From contig JAEZHY010000111.1 in the NCBI GenBank assembly GCA_023416335.1, positions 1 to 51,958 on the forward strand: a DNA stretch of 51,958 bases, written 5' to 3'. Below, one piece after another: positions 17,231 to 26,121 of this stretch; within the stretch, counting starts at the first letter, position 1; the number at the start of each line of letters is the position of its first letter. The notes under the pieces are model-generated. The model saw nothing but the letters and a program-made list of their open reading frames with translations. It was not told the origin of the DNA and did no database searches. The stretch comes from Pseudomonadota bacterium. GTDB taxonomy: Bacteria > Desulfobacterota > Syntrophobacteria > Syntrophobacterales > Syntrophobacteraceae. The position numbers and the translations under genes are program-made.

Positions 17231-17740
17231 TTAGATTTTACATTGCTCATTTGGAGTATCCTGGCATGGCAGGCACCCGCATATCCTCTTTGGGAGCGGT
17301 AGATCAGCCACGGTGAACCAGTATTCAGCCAGGCATTTTACAGATTTTACCAGGTCATCGAATGACATAGGCTTGGTGATGTATGAGTTGGCGCCGAGCT
17401 TGTAACATCTGTCGATGTATTCCTGTGCGTCCGATGTCGTGTAGATTAATACAGGAATGCCTCTTAAATCCGGGTGCTCTCGGATTTCTTTCAGGGCGGC
17501 AAGGCCGTCTTTCCGGGGCATATTAATATCGAGGAATACGAGATCCGGAGCCGGATATTTTTTCGTGTCCTCGTAAATTCCGCGACGAAGCAGATAATCC
17601 ATCAGCTCCTGGCCATCGGGCAGGCATTGAAAATTATGTGATGCAAATACCTGATGAACTGCATTCTGCATAAGCATGCAATCATCGCTATCATCATCGG
17701 CCATAAGTAATACCGTTCTTCGTTTAAGTTGGTCAGCCAT
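17231..17740 (-). CDS. Single-domain response regulator (Rcp1-like receiver)
   Basis: A 169-residue protein that is essentially one CheY-like receiver: acidic pocket LMADDDSDD near residues 12-20, phospho-acceptor aspartate in PDLVFLDINMPRKDGL, conserved threonine in VLIYTTS and lysine in ANSYITKPMSFDDL. The extra residues and the spacing of the D-x-N-M-P motif match receivers paired with phytochrome-like HDLQEPLR kinases. There is no output domain. ATG 17740 has a good GGAG site. The gene follows the large kinase by about 55 bases on the same strand, so they are probably co-transcribed partners. The C-terminus carries three cysteines (RICGCLPCQDT) of unknown meaning. Confidence 0.88.
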   Translation of the reverse strand: MADQLKRRTVLLMADDDSDDCMLMQNAVHQVFASHNFQCLPDGQELMDYLLRRGIYEDTKKYPAPDLVFLDINMPRKDGLAALKEIREHPDLRGIPVLIYTTSDAQEYIDRCYKLGANSYITKPMSFDDLVKSVKCLAEYWFTVADLPLPKRICGCLPCQDTPNEQCKI

Positions 17741-17795
17741 TTGTTACTCCAAACGATGTTTAATTATTAGCGACAGCTTAGCTCTGTTGGACCGC

Positions 17796-20700
17796 CTATT
17801 GTTTGACAGGCAATTTCACAATAAATTTGGAGCCTCTGCCCGGTTTGCTTTCCGCCCTGATGCTCCCCCCATGTCGTTCGGCTATTTTTCGGCAGATAGC
17901 CAGACCCATGCCCGTCCCTTCATATTCTCCCCGTCCGTGCAGTCGCTGGAAGGGTTTGAAAATGAGTTCGGCATATTCTTGCTCGAAACCGATTCCGTTA
18001 TCCCTCACAAAGATTTCGCAGTATTCTCCATTCCTGCAGTCTGAATCTATTTTGATAACAGGAGGAGCCTCGCTTCGGAATTTAAGTGCGTTTCCGATCA
18101 GGTTCTGGAAAAGGCGACTAATTTGATGTTCACCCACTTCCATTATTGGGAGTGTGCCGATTTCGATTCCCGCACCGGTTTCCCTGATCTTCTCCTCAAA
18201 GGATTTCAGCACTTCCCGTGCAATTTTCCCGAGGTCTGCCTGTTTACGCGGCTCTGGCCTGGTTGCCACTCGTGAATACTCCATCAAATCGTAAAGCTGG
18301 TCCCGCATCCTGGCGACCGAGTTGATTATCCTTTCCAAATAGATGACACCGGATTCGTCCAATGCTGTCGAATACCGAGTTTTCAGCAGGTCACCAAAGG
18401 TCATTATTTTCCGAAGCGGTTCCTGAAGGTCATGGGCGGCAACGAAAGCAAACTCCTGCAGCTCCGAGTTAATCAACTCCAATCTTGCCAAATTCGCTTT
18501 CAGCATTTCCTCGGCCTTTTTCCTTCCCGTAACGTCACGATTGATTTCCAGAATACTTTCCGGGTTGCCGCTTTCGTCGGACTTCAGAGCCCACCGGCTC
18601 TCGGCAACAATTTCCTTTCCGGTCGATGTCGTATGCCGCAGTTCGCCTTCCCACCTTTTATGCTTAAAGAATTTCTCCATGATCATATCCAGAGGTTGGG
18701 GGAACTTTGTTCGCAAGAGATCGTGAGTAACCTTTCCGAGAGCTTTCTCCAGTGTGAACCCGTATGTTTCGGTGGCGCCTTTGTTCCAGAATGTGACAGC
18801 ACTGTTCATGTCGCGAACAAAAATGGCATCATGAGCCAGATCGATGAGATCTGCCTGGTCACGCAGTATTTTATTGGCTTTCTCCAACTCCGCCGTTCGT
18901 TCTTTCACGCGCAACTCAAGCTCGTCTCGCGCTGCCCGAAGTTCTTTCTCCATCAGTTCCCGTTCTCTTATGAACCTTGCCTGTTGAACGTTTTGATAGG
19001 CCATTGACGACAGTTCGCCGGCAAGAGTGAACAGCGCCTGGGCAACCTTCTCGAACTGGTCGAGCGGCATGGATGGGACTTCGCGAAAAGCCTCAACGAG
19101 CTTTTCCTCATCTGCGCCGATCTCCCGGGCATAGCGCCGCATCTTCGACTCGCTCTGAGTTTCGTTTCGCACCTGGCCTACAAGCCAGTTGGCAATGTGC
19201 CGGCCGCCAACTGAAATGCTTGCCCCGGCATCCCATAAGCCTCCGCTCAGGCAGGGCTGGATGTTTGGGCCTGAAACATTATGCCTGCCTATCACCGCAT
19301 CGGAGCAATGGCAATTCTCACGGCCTTTTTTCGTCTTGCGGATGATATCCCTGCAAAGCTGGCAGAAGTTGCTTGGCTTCGTTATGGGAGTCCCATCAAT
19401 CCGGGTAATGATGGAAGCCACCCCACATGCCTTCGCAAACCTGTCCTGCACTTCCTGGATTTCTTCAAGGTTGAACAGGTCCTCGAAAGCAATCCCTTCG
19501 GTCGTATCCAAAGGACGGGTCAGAGCTACAATCCGTTTTTCGAGTGCTTCCTCCAGGCGCTTGCGTTCGGTAATATCCACGAACGCGCCAACCGCCCCAT
19601 ATGGATTCCCGGAATCATCGATGAGCGGATTGGCATTCCCAAAAATGACCCTCGATTCTCCGTTTTCAAAGGCCACTTCCATTTCATAGTCCCTCACCTC
19701 CTGACCACTTGCTGCAAGCTGCATAGGAAGTTCCTTCGGAGGAATTATTTCGGTATGGTTTATTGTTCTTCTCAAATAGGCAGGCCAATTGGCAGCATCT
19801 TCTGCCGTTTTGGAAAGATTTGCTCGAAACGGCATTTTAAGAAGTTCGTATGTTGCTCGACTTCCGGACATAAACCGGCAATCGGGATTGCGGCTGATCC
19901 AGGTCAGGGCAGGGACTGCATCCATCAGGGCTTCAAGTTCCCTTGCACGTTTCTCTGCCTCATCCTTGGCCGTACGGAGTTCCTCCTCGATTTGCTTTCT
20001 TGTCGTTATGTCCATTCCGATGCCGCTCATGCGTGCCGGTTTGCCCGAAGAATCATAAAAAGTACGGCCTTTTGCCAGAAACCAGTGCAGTGATCCGTCC
20101 GGCCAAACAACGCGCATTTCGGTCTGGTAGACCGTTCTCTTTTCAATTGATTCACGAACGGCAAGCTCGACCCGATCCCTGTCGTCAAGGTGGACGGAAT
20201 TAAGGAATTTCACATAGGACAGTTCATCTTCAGGCGCGAATGCAAAAAAACTCCTGCAACGCTCGGACCAGACCATCTCGCCTGTTACAATGTTCCAGTC
20301 CCAGGTACCCATTTGCGCAGCATCCAGGGCCAGACGGAGTTTTTCCTCATTTTTTCGGAGTTCTTCCTCAATGCGCTTTCGTTCAGTAACATCCATCAGG
20401 ATGTTGACCGCTCCGGCGACATCCCCTGATTCATCAACAAATGGATCAATGTTGACCGACGCAATCACCCTGGAGCCATTTGGCCGTTCGATTACGATTT
20501 CCTCGTTTCTGAAAGGCTTCGCCTGGGTGACGGCGATAGCCATTGGACATTCGTTGTGAGGAAGGAGGGAACCGCTGGGCCGATATATTCGCCATGACCC
20601 GCAATATCTGTCAGTAGGCATATTTGGTTCGCGTCCCCAAAGCTCTACTGCGCGTTTGTTGAAGAAGGTTATTTCCCCATCTGCATCGCAAGAAAAAATG

Positions 20701-21515
20701 GCTGCCGGGATCAGGTTAACGAGCCTGCGATATTTTTCCCTGCTCTCGCGAAGTTTAGCCTCCGCCTCAAGCTGGTCGGTAATGTCCGTATTGGTCCCGA
20801 ACCAGCGCGTGATTCCGCCGCTCTCGTCCCGGATAGGCAAAGCACGGGATAGAAACCAGCGATACCGGCCATCTTTTCCGCGCAGGGGGAAAGTGTCCTC
20901 CCAGGGTTCCCCGGTATCCCACGATTTTTGGATCCTGTCGAAAACCCGATCGACATGCTCCGGATGGTGGACCTTCTTCCAACCCAATCCTTCCATCTCT
21001 TCGAGGGTTGTTCCCGTGAAGTCATACCATCGCTTGTTGAACCAGAAGATCCGGCCATTTTCGTCAGCCATCCAGGCGAGCTGGGCGATATTGTCGGCAA
21101 GAATCCGGAAGCGCTCTTCACCCTTCTGAATGGCTACAGCCGCTTTTTCCCTCTCACAGGCGAGTGCCGTCTTCGCCTCTGCCTCTTTTGCGCGTGCAAG
21201 TGCGCGATACATCACCTTGGAGGAATAGGAGAGCAGAATACAGGTTGAAATAAAGATAGTCAGAATTATCCAGTCTTCGACATGTGTGACCCAGGGGGAA
21301 CCGACCGGTTCCATCCAGAACGTGGAAAGGAAGGCGGAAAGTGCAGTCGCTAACAAGCCTGCCCGCATGCCTCCATAGATGCCTGCGATCATTACGGCAG
21401 GATAGAAAGTCACAAACGGTATGCGAACACCCAATTTCCCGATGGCAGCACGCAGAACTGCAGCTGCTACGACAACTATTACTGCGGCAACGAAACCGCG
21501 TTTCGACGACCTCAT
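17796..21515 (-). CDS. Membrane-anchored multi-PAS/PocR sensor histidine kinase
   Basis: A 1239-residue kinase. It has an N-terminal DUF4118-like block of three or four membrane helices (residues 1-105), then four PAS/PAC modules between about 130 and 685, each ending in a DITERK-type tail. A PocR-type ligand domain follows (about 700-860) with cysteines in NFCQLCRDII and ENCHCSDAVIG. After a coiled coil come a fifth PAS (about 905-1025), the phospho-histidine in VAAHDLQEPLRKIM and a HATPase domain (NLIGNALKF, DNGIGFEQEYAELIFKPFQRLHG, GTGMGLAICRK). PocR domains in known regulators sense small organic molecules such as propanediol. ATG 21515 has a GGAG site; another ATG lies five codons upstream. 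The receiver at 17231 follows directly. Confidence 0.88.
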   Translation of the reverse strand: MRSSKRGFVAAVIVVVAAAVLRAAIGKLGVRIPFVTFYPAVMIAGIYGGMRAGLLATALSAFLSTFWMEPVGSPWVTHVEDWIILTIFISTCILLSYSSKVMYRALARAKEAEAKTALACEREKAAVAIQKGEERFRILADNIAQLAWMADENGRIFWFNKRWYDFTGTTLEEMEGLGWKKVHHPEHVDRVFDRIQKSWDTGEPWEDTFPLRGKDGRYRWFLSRALPIRDESGGITRWFGTNTDITDQLEAEAKLRESREKYRRLVNLIPAAIFSCDADGEITFFNKRAVELWGREPNMPTDRYCGSWRIYRPSGSLLPHNECPMAIAVTQAKPFRNEEIVIERPNGSRVIASVNIDPFVDESGDVAGAVNILMDVTERKRIEEELRKNEEKLRLALDAAQMGTWDWNIVTGEMVWSERCRSFFAFAPEDELSYVKFLNSVHLDDRDRVELAVRESIEKRTVYQTEMRVVWPDGSLHWFLAKGRTFYDSSGKPARMSGIGMDITTRKQIEEELRTAKDEAEKRARELEALMDAVPALTWISRNPDCRFMSGSRATYELLKMPFRANLSKTAEDAANWPAYLRRTINHTEIIPPKELPMQLAASGQEVRDYEMEVAFENGESRVIFGNANPLIDDSGNPYGAVGAFVDITERKRLEEALEKRIVALTRPLDTTEGIAFEDLFNLEEIQEVQDRFAKACGVASIITRIDGTPITKPSNFCQLCRDIIRKTKKGRENCHCSDAVIGRHNVSGPNIQPCLSGGLWDAGASISVGGRHIANWLVGQVRNETQSESKMRRYAREIGADEEKLVEAFREVPSMPLDQFEKVAQALFTLAGELSSMAYQNVQQARFIRERELMEKELRAARDELELRVKERTAELEKANKILRDQADLIDLAHDAIFVRDMNSAVTFWNKGATETYGFTLEKALGKVTHDLLRTKFPQPLDMIMEKFFKHKRWEGELRHTTSTGKEIVAESRWALKSDESGNPESILEINRDVTGRKKAEEMLKANLARLELINSELQEFAFVAAHDLQEPLRKIMTFGDLLKTRYSTALDESGVIYLERIINSVARMRDQLYDLMEYSRVATRPEPRKQADLGKIAREVLKSFEEKIRETGAGIEIGTLPIMEVGEHQISRLFQNLIGNALKFRSEAPPVIKIDSDCRNGEYCEIFVRDNGIGFEQEYAELIFKPFQRLHGRGEYEGTGMGLAICRKIAERHGGSIRAESKPGRGSKFIVKLPVKQ

Positions 21516-21861
21516 GGTATCTCCGAACATAGCCCAACCATCATTCTATTCTTTCTGGCTTAGCTCCTAAATATTCATAGTAATCTCGGGCCTCTTGAAG
21601 AATACTCAGATGCCGGCCAAGTTTGGGGCTCTTTTTCTCTGTTGCCTTTAAGCCGAGATATAGCTTGGGCGCAAAGGCACTTATATAATTATATTAAAAT
21701 CTTAGAGGCTCTTGGAGGTGGTAAAAATGCGCGGGTACCGGCTGTGAGCAGCTTTAAATTGCCAAACCCTTACGGATCGGCAAAGTCAATTCCTCATGAA
21801 ATATTCTTCAAACCTTCGTCCACGGGCAGGCGGGGTTATTTTTTGAGGTCCCGAAGAGAAA
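21516..21861. other. Divergent intergenic region between kinase and receiver genes
   Basis: This 346-base region separates the large kinase (minus) from the receiver at 21862 (plus), so promoters for both must lie here. I see no clear -24/-12 site or gene. Confidence 0.4.
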
Positions 21862-22335
21862 ATGGAAGAGAAACTCGTGATTTTGATGGCCGACGACGAC
21901 GTGGATGATCGCATGTTCATGCGCCATGCTGTTCAAGGGCATCCTATTACGTTGTTGTTTGTGGAAGATGGCCTGGAGCTTACCGATTATCTGTATTGTC
22001 AGGGGAAATACCGAAATGGAAAAGACTACCCGCGGCCTGACCTGATCATCCTCGATCTAAACATGCCCAAAAAAGATGGACTCCAAGCACTTCGTGAGAT
22101 CAAGTCCGACCCGCTGCTTAAAGCAACCCCTATTATCATTTTGACGACCTCGCGGGAGGAGTTCACCATAAACCAGTGCTATGGGCTGGGGGCAAATTCG
22201 TACATCATCAAGCCAGTCTCTCTGGATAAATTGATTCAAATTCTGACCGTCTTCCACATGTATTGGGAGGATGTATCGACTTTGCCGAAAATCTCCCCTC
22301 CAGAGACTTGTAAAAGAGACCATGAAGCGGCATAA
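21862..22335 (+). CDS. Single-domain response regulator (Rcp1-like receiver)
   Basis: A 157-residue stand-alone receiver with an acidic pocket (LMADDDVDDRMFM), phospho-acceptor aspartate in PDLIILDLNMPKKDGL, threonine in IIILTTSREE and lysine in ANSYIIKPVSLDKL. It is clearly related to the receiver at 17231 but too divergent to be a recent copy. It is transcribed divergently from the large PocR kinase and has no DNA-binding domain, so it probably shuttles phosphate from one of the two neighbouring kinases to an unknown target. A GAAGAG site precedes ATG 21862. Confidence 0.87.
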   Translation: MEEKLVILMADDDVDDRMFMRHAVQGHPITLLFVEDGLELTDYLYCQGKYRNGKDYPRPDLIILDLNMPKKDGLQALREIKSDPLLKATPIIILTTSREEFTINQCYGLGANSYIIKPVSLDKLIQILTVFHMYWEDVSTLPKISPPETCKRDHEAA

Positions 22336-22354
22336 AAGCTATTGATTTAGACAG

Positions 22355-22453
22355 TCATTTCCTCGGAATCAGATGTCCGTAGACATCCACAGTCATCTGG
22401 ATGCTGCTATGGCCTAGCTGCTCTTTCACGTACGAGCAAAAGCTCGCGAATGT
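22355..22453 (-). pseudogene. C-terminal remnant of a tyrosine recombinase (integrase)
   Basis: The frame ends YVKEQLGHSSIQMTVDVYGH plus LIPRK, which is the C-terminal box of phage-type tyrosine recombinases, including the catalytic tyrosine. Just before it TFASF joins directly to CSYVKEQ, so the stretch that normally separates the HTFAS box from the VKEQLGH box is missing. Nothing upstream resembles the rest of the enzyme. It is a dead remnant that marks past integration. Confidence 0.7.
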
Positions 22454-22631
22454 CTCTTCTTTGCTATCTCGTCCATCCGAAGCTTCCCCGGTGTCGGACA
22501 AACATGCAGTCGGAGCATGTCTCCGTATCGCTCGATTGTTTTCACTCCCGTGATAATGATATTCGAGTGTACTCACGAGATATTCCCATATGTTTTACGA
22601 TTCCGGTCGCGGTTGCTTGATTAGGAAGTAC

Positions 22632-23045
22632 TTACTTGTGCCCCATTGACGTGGTCCTTTCCTCCAATTTTTGAGAATCAATTTTCTCTTCAAATATGCT
22701 TTGAGGAACGGGTGGAAGATTGCACCTGTTGAGGGCGGCAGCCCGTTGAACGGAGTCAAGTTCACCTTTTAATTTTGCAAGCTTGGCTGGGTCATTACAG
22801 CCGGACATAGGAGAAACCGGGAATCCTAAAAATAGAACGCCAGCCACATCGTTTTGTCGGCATCTTCGCTGGTTTTCATAGGCGGACTGAAGAGCCGGGA
22901 CCAATCTGGCCTGTTCTTTTTCGAGCTGATCACATGTCCAGTTCGAATAAGACATTTCACTCACGTAGTTGGGTTGAATATTTTCGGGCGCAACGGCACA
23001 ACCAAAAAGCGTAAAGACAATACCGACAAAGAGAAATTTTTTCAT
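22632..23045 (-). CDS. Small secreted lipoprotein of unknown function
   Basis: A 137-residue protein with a lipoprotein signal peptide, MKKFLFVGIVFTLFGC, with a lipobox cysteine at 16 and no aspartate at +2. The mature part has cysteines near 38, 62, 83 and 107 (TCDQ, RRCRQ, SGCND, NRCNLPP), enough for two disulfides in the periplasm, and is mostly helical in character. A strong GGAGG site precedes ATG 23045. I do not recognise a functional family. Neighbours are an integrase remnant and a broken gene, so it may be accessory cargo. Confidence 0.65.
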   Translation of the reverse strand: MKKFLFVGIVFTLFGCAVAPENIQPNYVSEMSYSNWTCDQLEKEQARLVPALQSAYENQRRCRQNDVAGVLFLGFPVSPMSGCNDPAKLAKLKGELDSVQRAAALNRCNLPPVPQSIFEEKIDSQKLEERTTSMGHK

Positions 23046-23284
23046 GGCATCCTCCAGGGCGGGGTTTAGGCCTGGCAGGATAGCACGATTTCAAAGAGTG
23101 TCAATGTCAACAGCGAGTTAACCAATTCGCTTAGGCGGCATCGAAGCTAACAGCAACGGACGCAAGAATCGGGCTGAACGTCGTAACAGACATTTGAAAC
23201 TTCCGTAAGTTCAAGATTGCAAGTAGATTATAACCCGCTTGGACAGGACTTAGACAGGAATCCCACAAAAATTGGACGAAAAGC

Positions 23285-23710
23285 ATGACATTTGAAGAGC
23301 TTTCCAATTTCGTCGAGAAACGGATGAAGATGAGTCATGTCTATCAGCCCCTGCTCATAAAAGCGCTGATCGAAGCTGGAGGATCTGCTACTTTCCGACA
23401 GATCGCTCTGAATGTTTCAATAATCATTGCGTGTCGCGGCTTTGGCAGATCCTCTCAGTATGTTTCACTTGACAACGTAACCGACCTCAATGGCTTTGTG
23501 TCTATTGCTACGGGTTCGACTCCCCAATTAGAAAAAGAGTACACGGTTTTGCCGGTACTCCTTCCCATCGTGTTTTCCAGATGTGTTCCACCCTATGTCC
23601 GGACAGCTGCCGGTAAAGAAGGAACGCTGGTTCGAACCCAGTCGTCTCCACAGATTTGCTTGCAAGTGACATCTTCCATATTGTCGAGAAACGTCATTGC
23701 CTCTTTTTAA
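23285..23710 (+). pseudogene. N-terminal fragment of a restriction/HNH-nuclease-like protein
   Basis: Only the first 45 or so residues look real: MTFEELSNFVEKRMKMSHVY followed by QPLLIKALIEAGGSATFRQI matches the opening of a family of nuclease or helicase-like restriction proteins (consensus RMRMSHVYQP then LL...GG). After about base 23420 the reading loses protein character and runs through tRNA/tmRNA-like T-arm sequences. The gene seems to have been cut by a deletion or insertion, leaving 45 codons fused to non-coding DNA. The family call rests on the N-terminal motif only. Confidence 0.5.
23627..23650 (+). other. tmRNA/tRNA 3'-end-like sequence, possible attachment site
   Basis: CTGG-TTCGAAC-CCAG is a perfect T-arm, and the following CGTCTCCA matches the acceptor-strand 3' end typical of tmRNA genes. 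No body of a tmRNA or tRNA precedes it. A second T-arm-like GGGTTCGACTCCC lies about 110 bases upstream. Such 3' fragments are left when elements integrate into RNA genes, and an integrase remnant lies 1.2 kb away. Confidence 0.4.
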
Positions 23711-23837
23711 TTTTAATTAAGCTTTTCGGTAAATAAAACCATTCTCCAATAGGTGGCTTTTTGGACAAACGAATGTTTTTTGTTGCCTGGCAATCTTGCG
23801 GGCCAAATCCAGGCTAATGAGCACATGAGTCGCGGCT

Positions 23838-23894
23838 TGCCGAGGGCCGCCTCCGACGAGTCACGGCCGAACCCATTCTCGGCGGCCCTTGCGG
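23838..23894. repeat. Imperfect inverted repeat with a long loop
   Basis: GAGGGCCGCC at 23842-23851 pairs with GGCGGCCCTT at 23881-23890 around a 29-base loop. It sits just beyond the fascin-like gene, between it and the broken gene. There is no U-tract. It may be an element end or a structured RNA; no family recognised. Confidence 0.35.
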
Positions 23895-23988
23895 CTTGGC
23901 TCATTGGAGAGATAATGATTCGCAATATTAAAATGATGTCTGTGAATAGCACATTTTTATGCAACACTCTGCTTCTTGGCAAAGCCGT

Positions 23989-24888
23989 TCACGAACTTGC
24001 AATTATTACGATAACAGTCACCGCCGTTGCAATTACCTTAGGCCAATTTTGATCTAGCCAATCTAAAAATAAGCTGTGAGGTTCTGCTCGGTGGATTATA
24101 GCAACTCTTCGAATATTATTTAGAATGTTGAAAGGAATGTTAGTTGAAAACTGACAATATCTATTATGCGGCCCTGTAGGATCGATCTTACCCGCTACTC
24201 CGCATATACAGTCTTCCGAGTGCCAGATGAGATTATTGCCATCATCAAGCAAGGCTACATTTGAAACTGCATGCATTCCTTGCCACGTATTATCTGTCCA
24301 TGTATGTGTAGTACCAGAAAGTAGACCTGCTTTATCAATCGATATATCAGTGTGCATGTGATTGCCGTTGGAACCATTCTGAACGTCACCATCTTTTGAT
24401 GCTTTGATTGGAAATACCGGCACAAATGTGTCTCCAATGCCAGCGACTTCTAATGAGAAGGTTTCCCAAGGTCCGACTGCACCTCGATTGGCCACTACTT
24501 CACGCCCACCTCCACTTTCAGCACAGACAAATTGACCATTCCACGCACGGAATGCCACTGGCGTAGACTTTCCTGGTACGATTGCCACGGTAGCTGAAAG
24601 TCCTGGAGGTAGTGTAAGAACGAACGTTTCCCATTGATGTGGTGATGGCCTGTTGGCCACTACTTCACGCCCACCTCCGCCTTCGGCACAGACATACTGA
24701 CCATTACATGCTTTTAGATAAATTGATTGCCCATAATTCGGAGCTTTAGCAGAATCGCTGGCATTTATTATTTGGAACGTTTCCCATTGATGTGGTGATG
24801 GCCTGTTGGCCACTACTTCACGCCCACCTCCATTTTCAGCACATACCCAATTCCCATTATTAGCTCTAAGATAAATTTTTGTAGACAT
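23989..24888 (-). CDS. Fascin-like beta-trefoil protein with a second domain and C-terminal membrane helix
   Basis: A 299-residue protein. Residues 1-150 hold three similar repeats of about 48 residues, each with a strand-turn such as YLRANNGNWVCAENGGGREVV followed by a WETF-type end, which together make a fascin-like beta-trefoil, a fold used for binding carbohydrate or actin-like partners. Residues about 155-275 form a second, probably all-beta domain, and VIATAVTVIVIIA near the end is a hydrophobic helix. There is no signal peptide. The second domain seems related to the N-terminal domain of the neighbour at 25114 (SIDKAG/SIDDRG, VALLDDGNNL/VAAFLNSEGQ). The two genes run in the same direction 225 bases apart. 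Function unknown; the trefoil call is good. Confidence 0.7.
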   Translation of the reverse strand: MSTKIYLRANNGNWVCAENGGGREVVANRPSPHQWETFQIINASDSAKAPNYGQSIYLKACNGQYVCAEGGGGREVVANRPSPHQWETFVLTLPPGLSATVAIVPGKSTPVAFRAWNGQFVCAESGGGREVVANRGAVGPWETFSLEVAGIGDTFVPVFPIKASKDGDVQNGSNGNHMHTDISIDKAGLLSGTTHTWTDNTWQGMHAVSNVALLDDGNNLIWHSEDCICGVAGKIDPTGPHNRYCQFSTNIPFNILNNIRRVAIIHRAEPHSLFLDWLDQNWPKVIATAVTVIVIIASS

Positions 24889-25113
24889 TCCCTTATCCTT
24901 CCGTTTTTTGTATGTGAAGCCTCATCATGCTGATAGTCTCGACTTTCCCCGATTGAAAAAGGAAAACATATAGGTTGATGTTGATGGATACAGAGAGATC
25001 TTTTCCTTGATTCTGTCCCCCTGTCCTGCACTTTGAAAGTGGTATAACTATCCGCTTATGCTGAGAATATCTCCAGTGCGCGGCAGTGATTCTTCCCACC
25101 GCGCACCGTAAAC

Positions 25114-26121
25114 CTACATTCCTTCAACAACAATGCTGGAGGTCATGTCATTGAAATCGGGGAGGGATGCTGTGTCCTGAGTTAATATTTTTGTTCTACC
25201 GGTGAAGCCAGCGTGCTCATATAGCGTGACTTTCCACCCATGTGGCACCTTAACGGAGCTGACGCAGTCATTACCGATTGTTAGCTGCGAAATGTCGTAA
25301 CGTCCTGGCGTAAGCACCTGAGAGCGGCCTCCATAGTTATTGTGTTCGAATACGCAAGCGGGACCGTCAACAACAATGCTGGAGGTCATGTCATTGAAAT
25401 CGGGGAGGGATGCCGTGTCCCGAGTTAATATTTTTGTTCTACCGGTGAAGCCAGCGTGCTCATATAGCGTGACTTTCCACCCATGTGGCACCTTTACGGA
25501 GCTGATGCAGTCATTACCGATTGTTAGCTGCGAAATGTCGTAACGCCCTGGCCAAAGCTGTGAAGAGCGCCCTGCGTAGTTATTGTGCTCGAATATGCAT
25601 GCTGGACCACAGGAGGAAGCGTTGACTGGGAGGAATCCGGAACTTAGATTGCTGGTTATAGTAGAAGTATCCGAGGTTCCTTCCTCAGAAGCTATCCATT
25701 TAATTATGACTAGAACTATAGCCCAAGCCACTTCAAGATCGGCTCCAGCGCGATTCTTGCCATCATGAAATAGAAAAATGTTGATTTTATCCACTTGAGG
25801 ATAGATGCTGGGATCTACATGAAATTCGGCGCTTACCGTACGCGGTGATGGTGTTCCGCCAAGCCAAGATGGCACATCATAACCATCAACCCCATATTGC
25901 AAGATAGGAGTAGTATAAATCGATTGGCCTTCGCTATTTAGAAAAGCTGCGACCATCCCACCTGTAAAACCGCTAAGAGCAATATGACTCTCGAGATGAG
26001 TTGATGTTTTAATAGTTCCGCGGTCGTCTATTGAAGCTGTTCCGCTCATATACCATGGATGCGTATTTCCATTGTTATCACGAATATTCTGTAGAGGTGT
26101 TCCGAATGACTTCATGGCCAT
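25114..26121 (-). CDS. Protein with two calcium-type beta/gamma-crystallin modules
   Basis: A 335-residue protein. The N-terminal 120 residues form a beta-rich domain resembling the second domain of the 23989 protein. A hydrophobic helix (VAWAIVLVIIKWIA) and a Ser/Thr-rich linker follow, then two nearly identical beta/gamma-crystallin modules of 81 residues. Each has two Greek-key motifs (FEHNNY-GRS, YEHAGFTGRT) and two canonical N/D-N/D-x-x-S-S calcium sites, NDCISS or NDCVSS and NDMTSS, so four sites in total. AAAGGAG precedes ATG 26121. Microbial beta/gamma-crystallins bind calcium and occur in exported or surface proteins. No signal peptide is seen. With the fascin-like neighbour it may form a calcium-responsive membrane-associated pair; this is inference. 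Confidence 0.75.
   Translation of the reverse strand: MAMKSFGTPLQNIRDNNGNTHPWYMSGTASIDDRGTIKTSTHLESHIALSGFTGGMVAAFLNSEGQSIYTTPILQYGVDGYDVPSWLGGTPSPRTVSAEFHVDPSIYPQVDKINIFLFHDGKNRAGADLEVAWAIVLVIIKWIASEEGTSDTSTITSNLSSGFLPVNASSCGPACIFEHNNYAGRSSQLWPGRYDISQLTIGNDCISSVKVPHGWKVTLYEHAGFTGRTKILTRDTASLPDFNDMTSSIVVDGPACVFEHNNYGGRSQVLTPGRYDISQLTIGNDCVSSVKVPHGWKVTLYEHAGFTGRTKILTQDTASLPDFNDMTSSIVVEGM
25125..25610 (-). repeat. Two 243-bp in-frame tandem repeats encoding the crystallin modules
   Basis: The sequence from 25125 recurs from 25368 with only scattered differences over most of its length. The period of 243 bases equals 81 codons. The near identity, silent sites included, points to recent duplication or gene conversion. 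Confidence 0.85.

Noticed and set aside
23515..23533. T-arm-like GGGTTCGACTCCC considered as a tRNA gene
   Set aside because: No anticodon arm, D-arm or acceptor pairing could be found around it.
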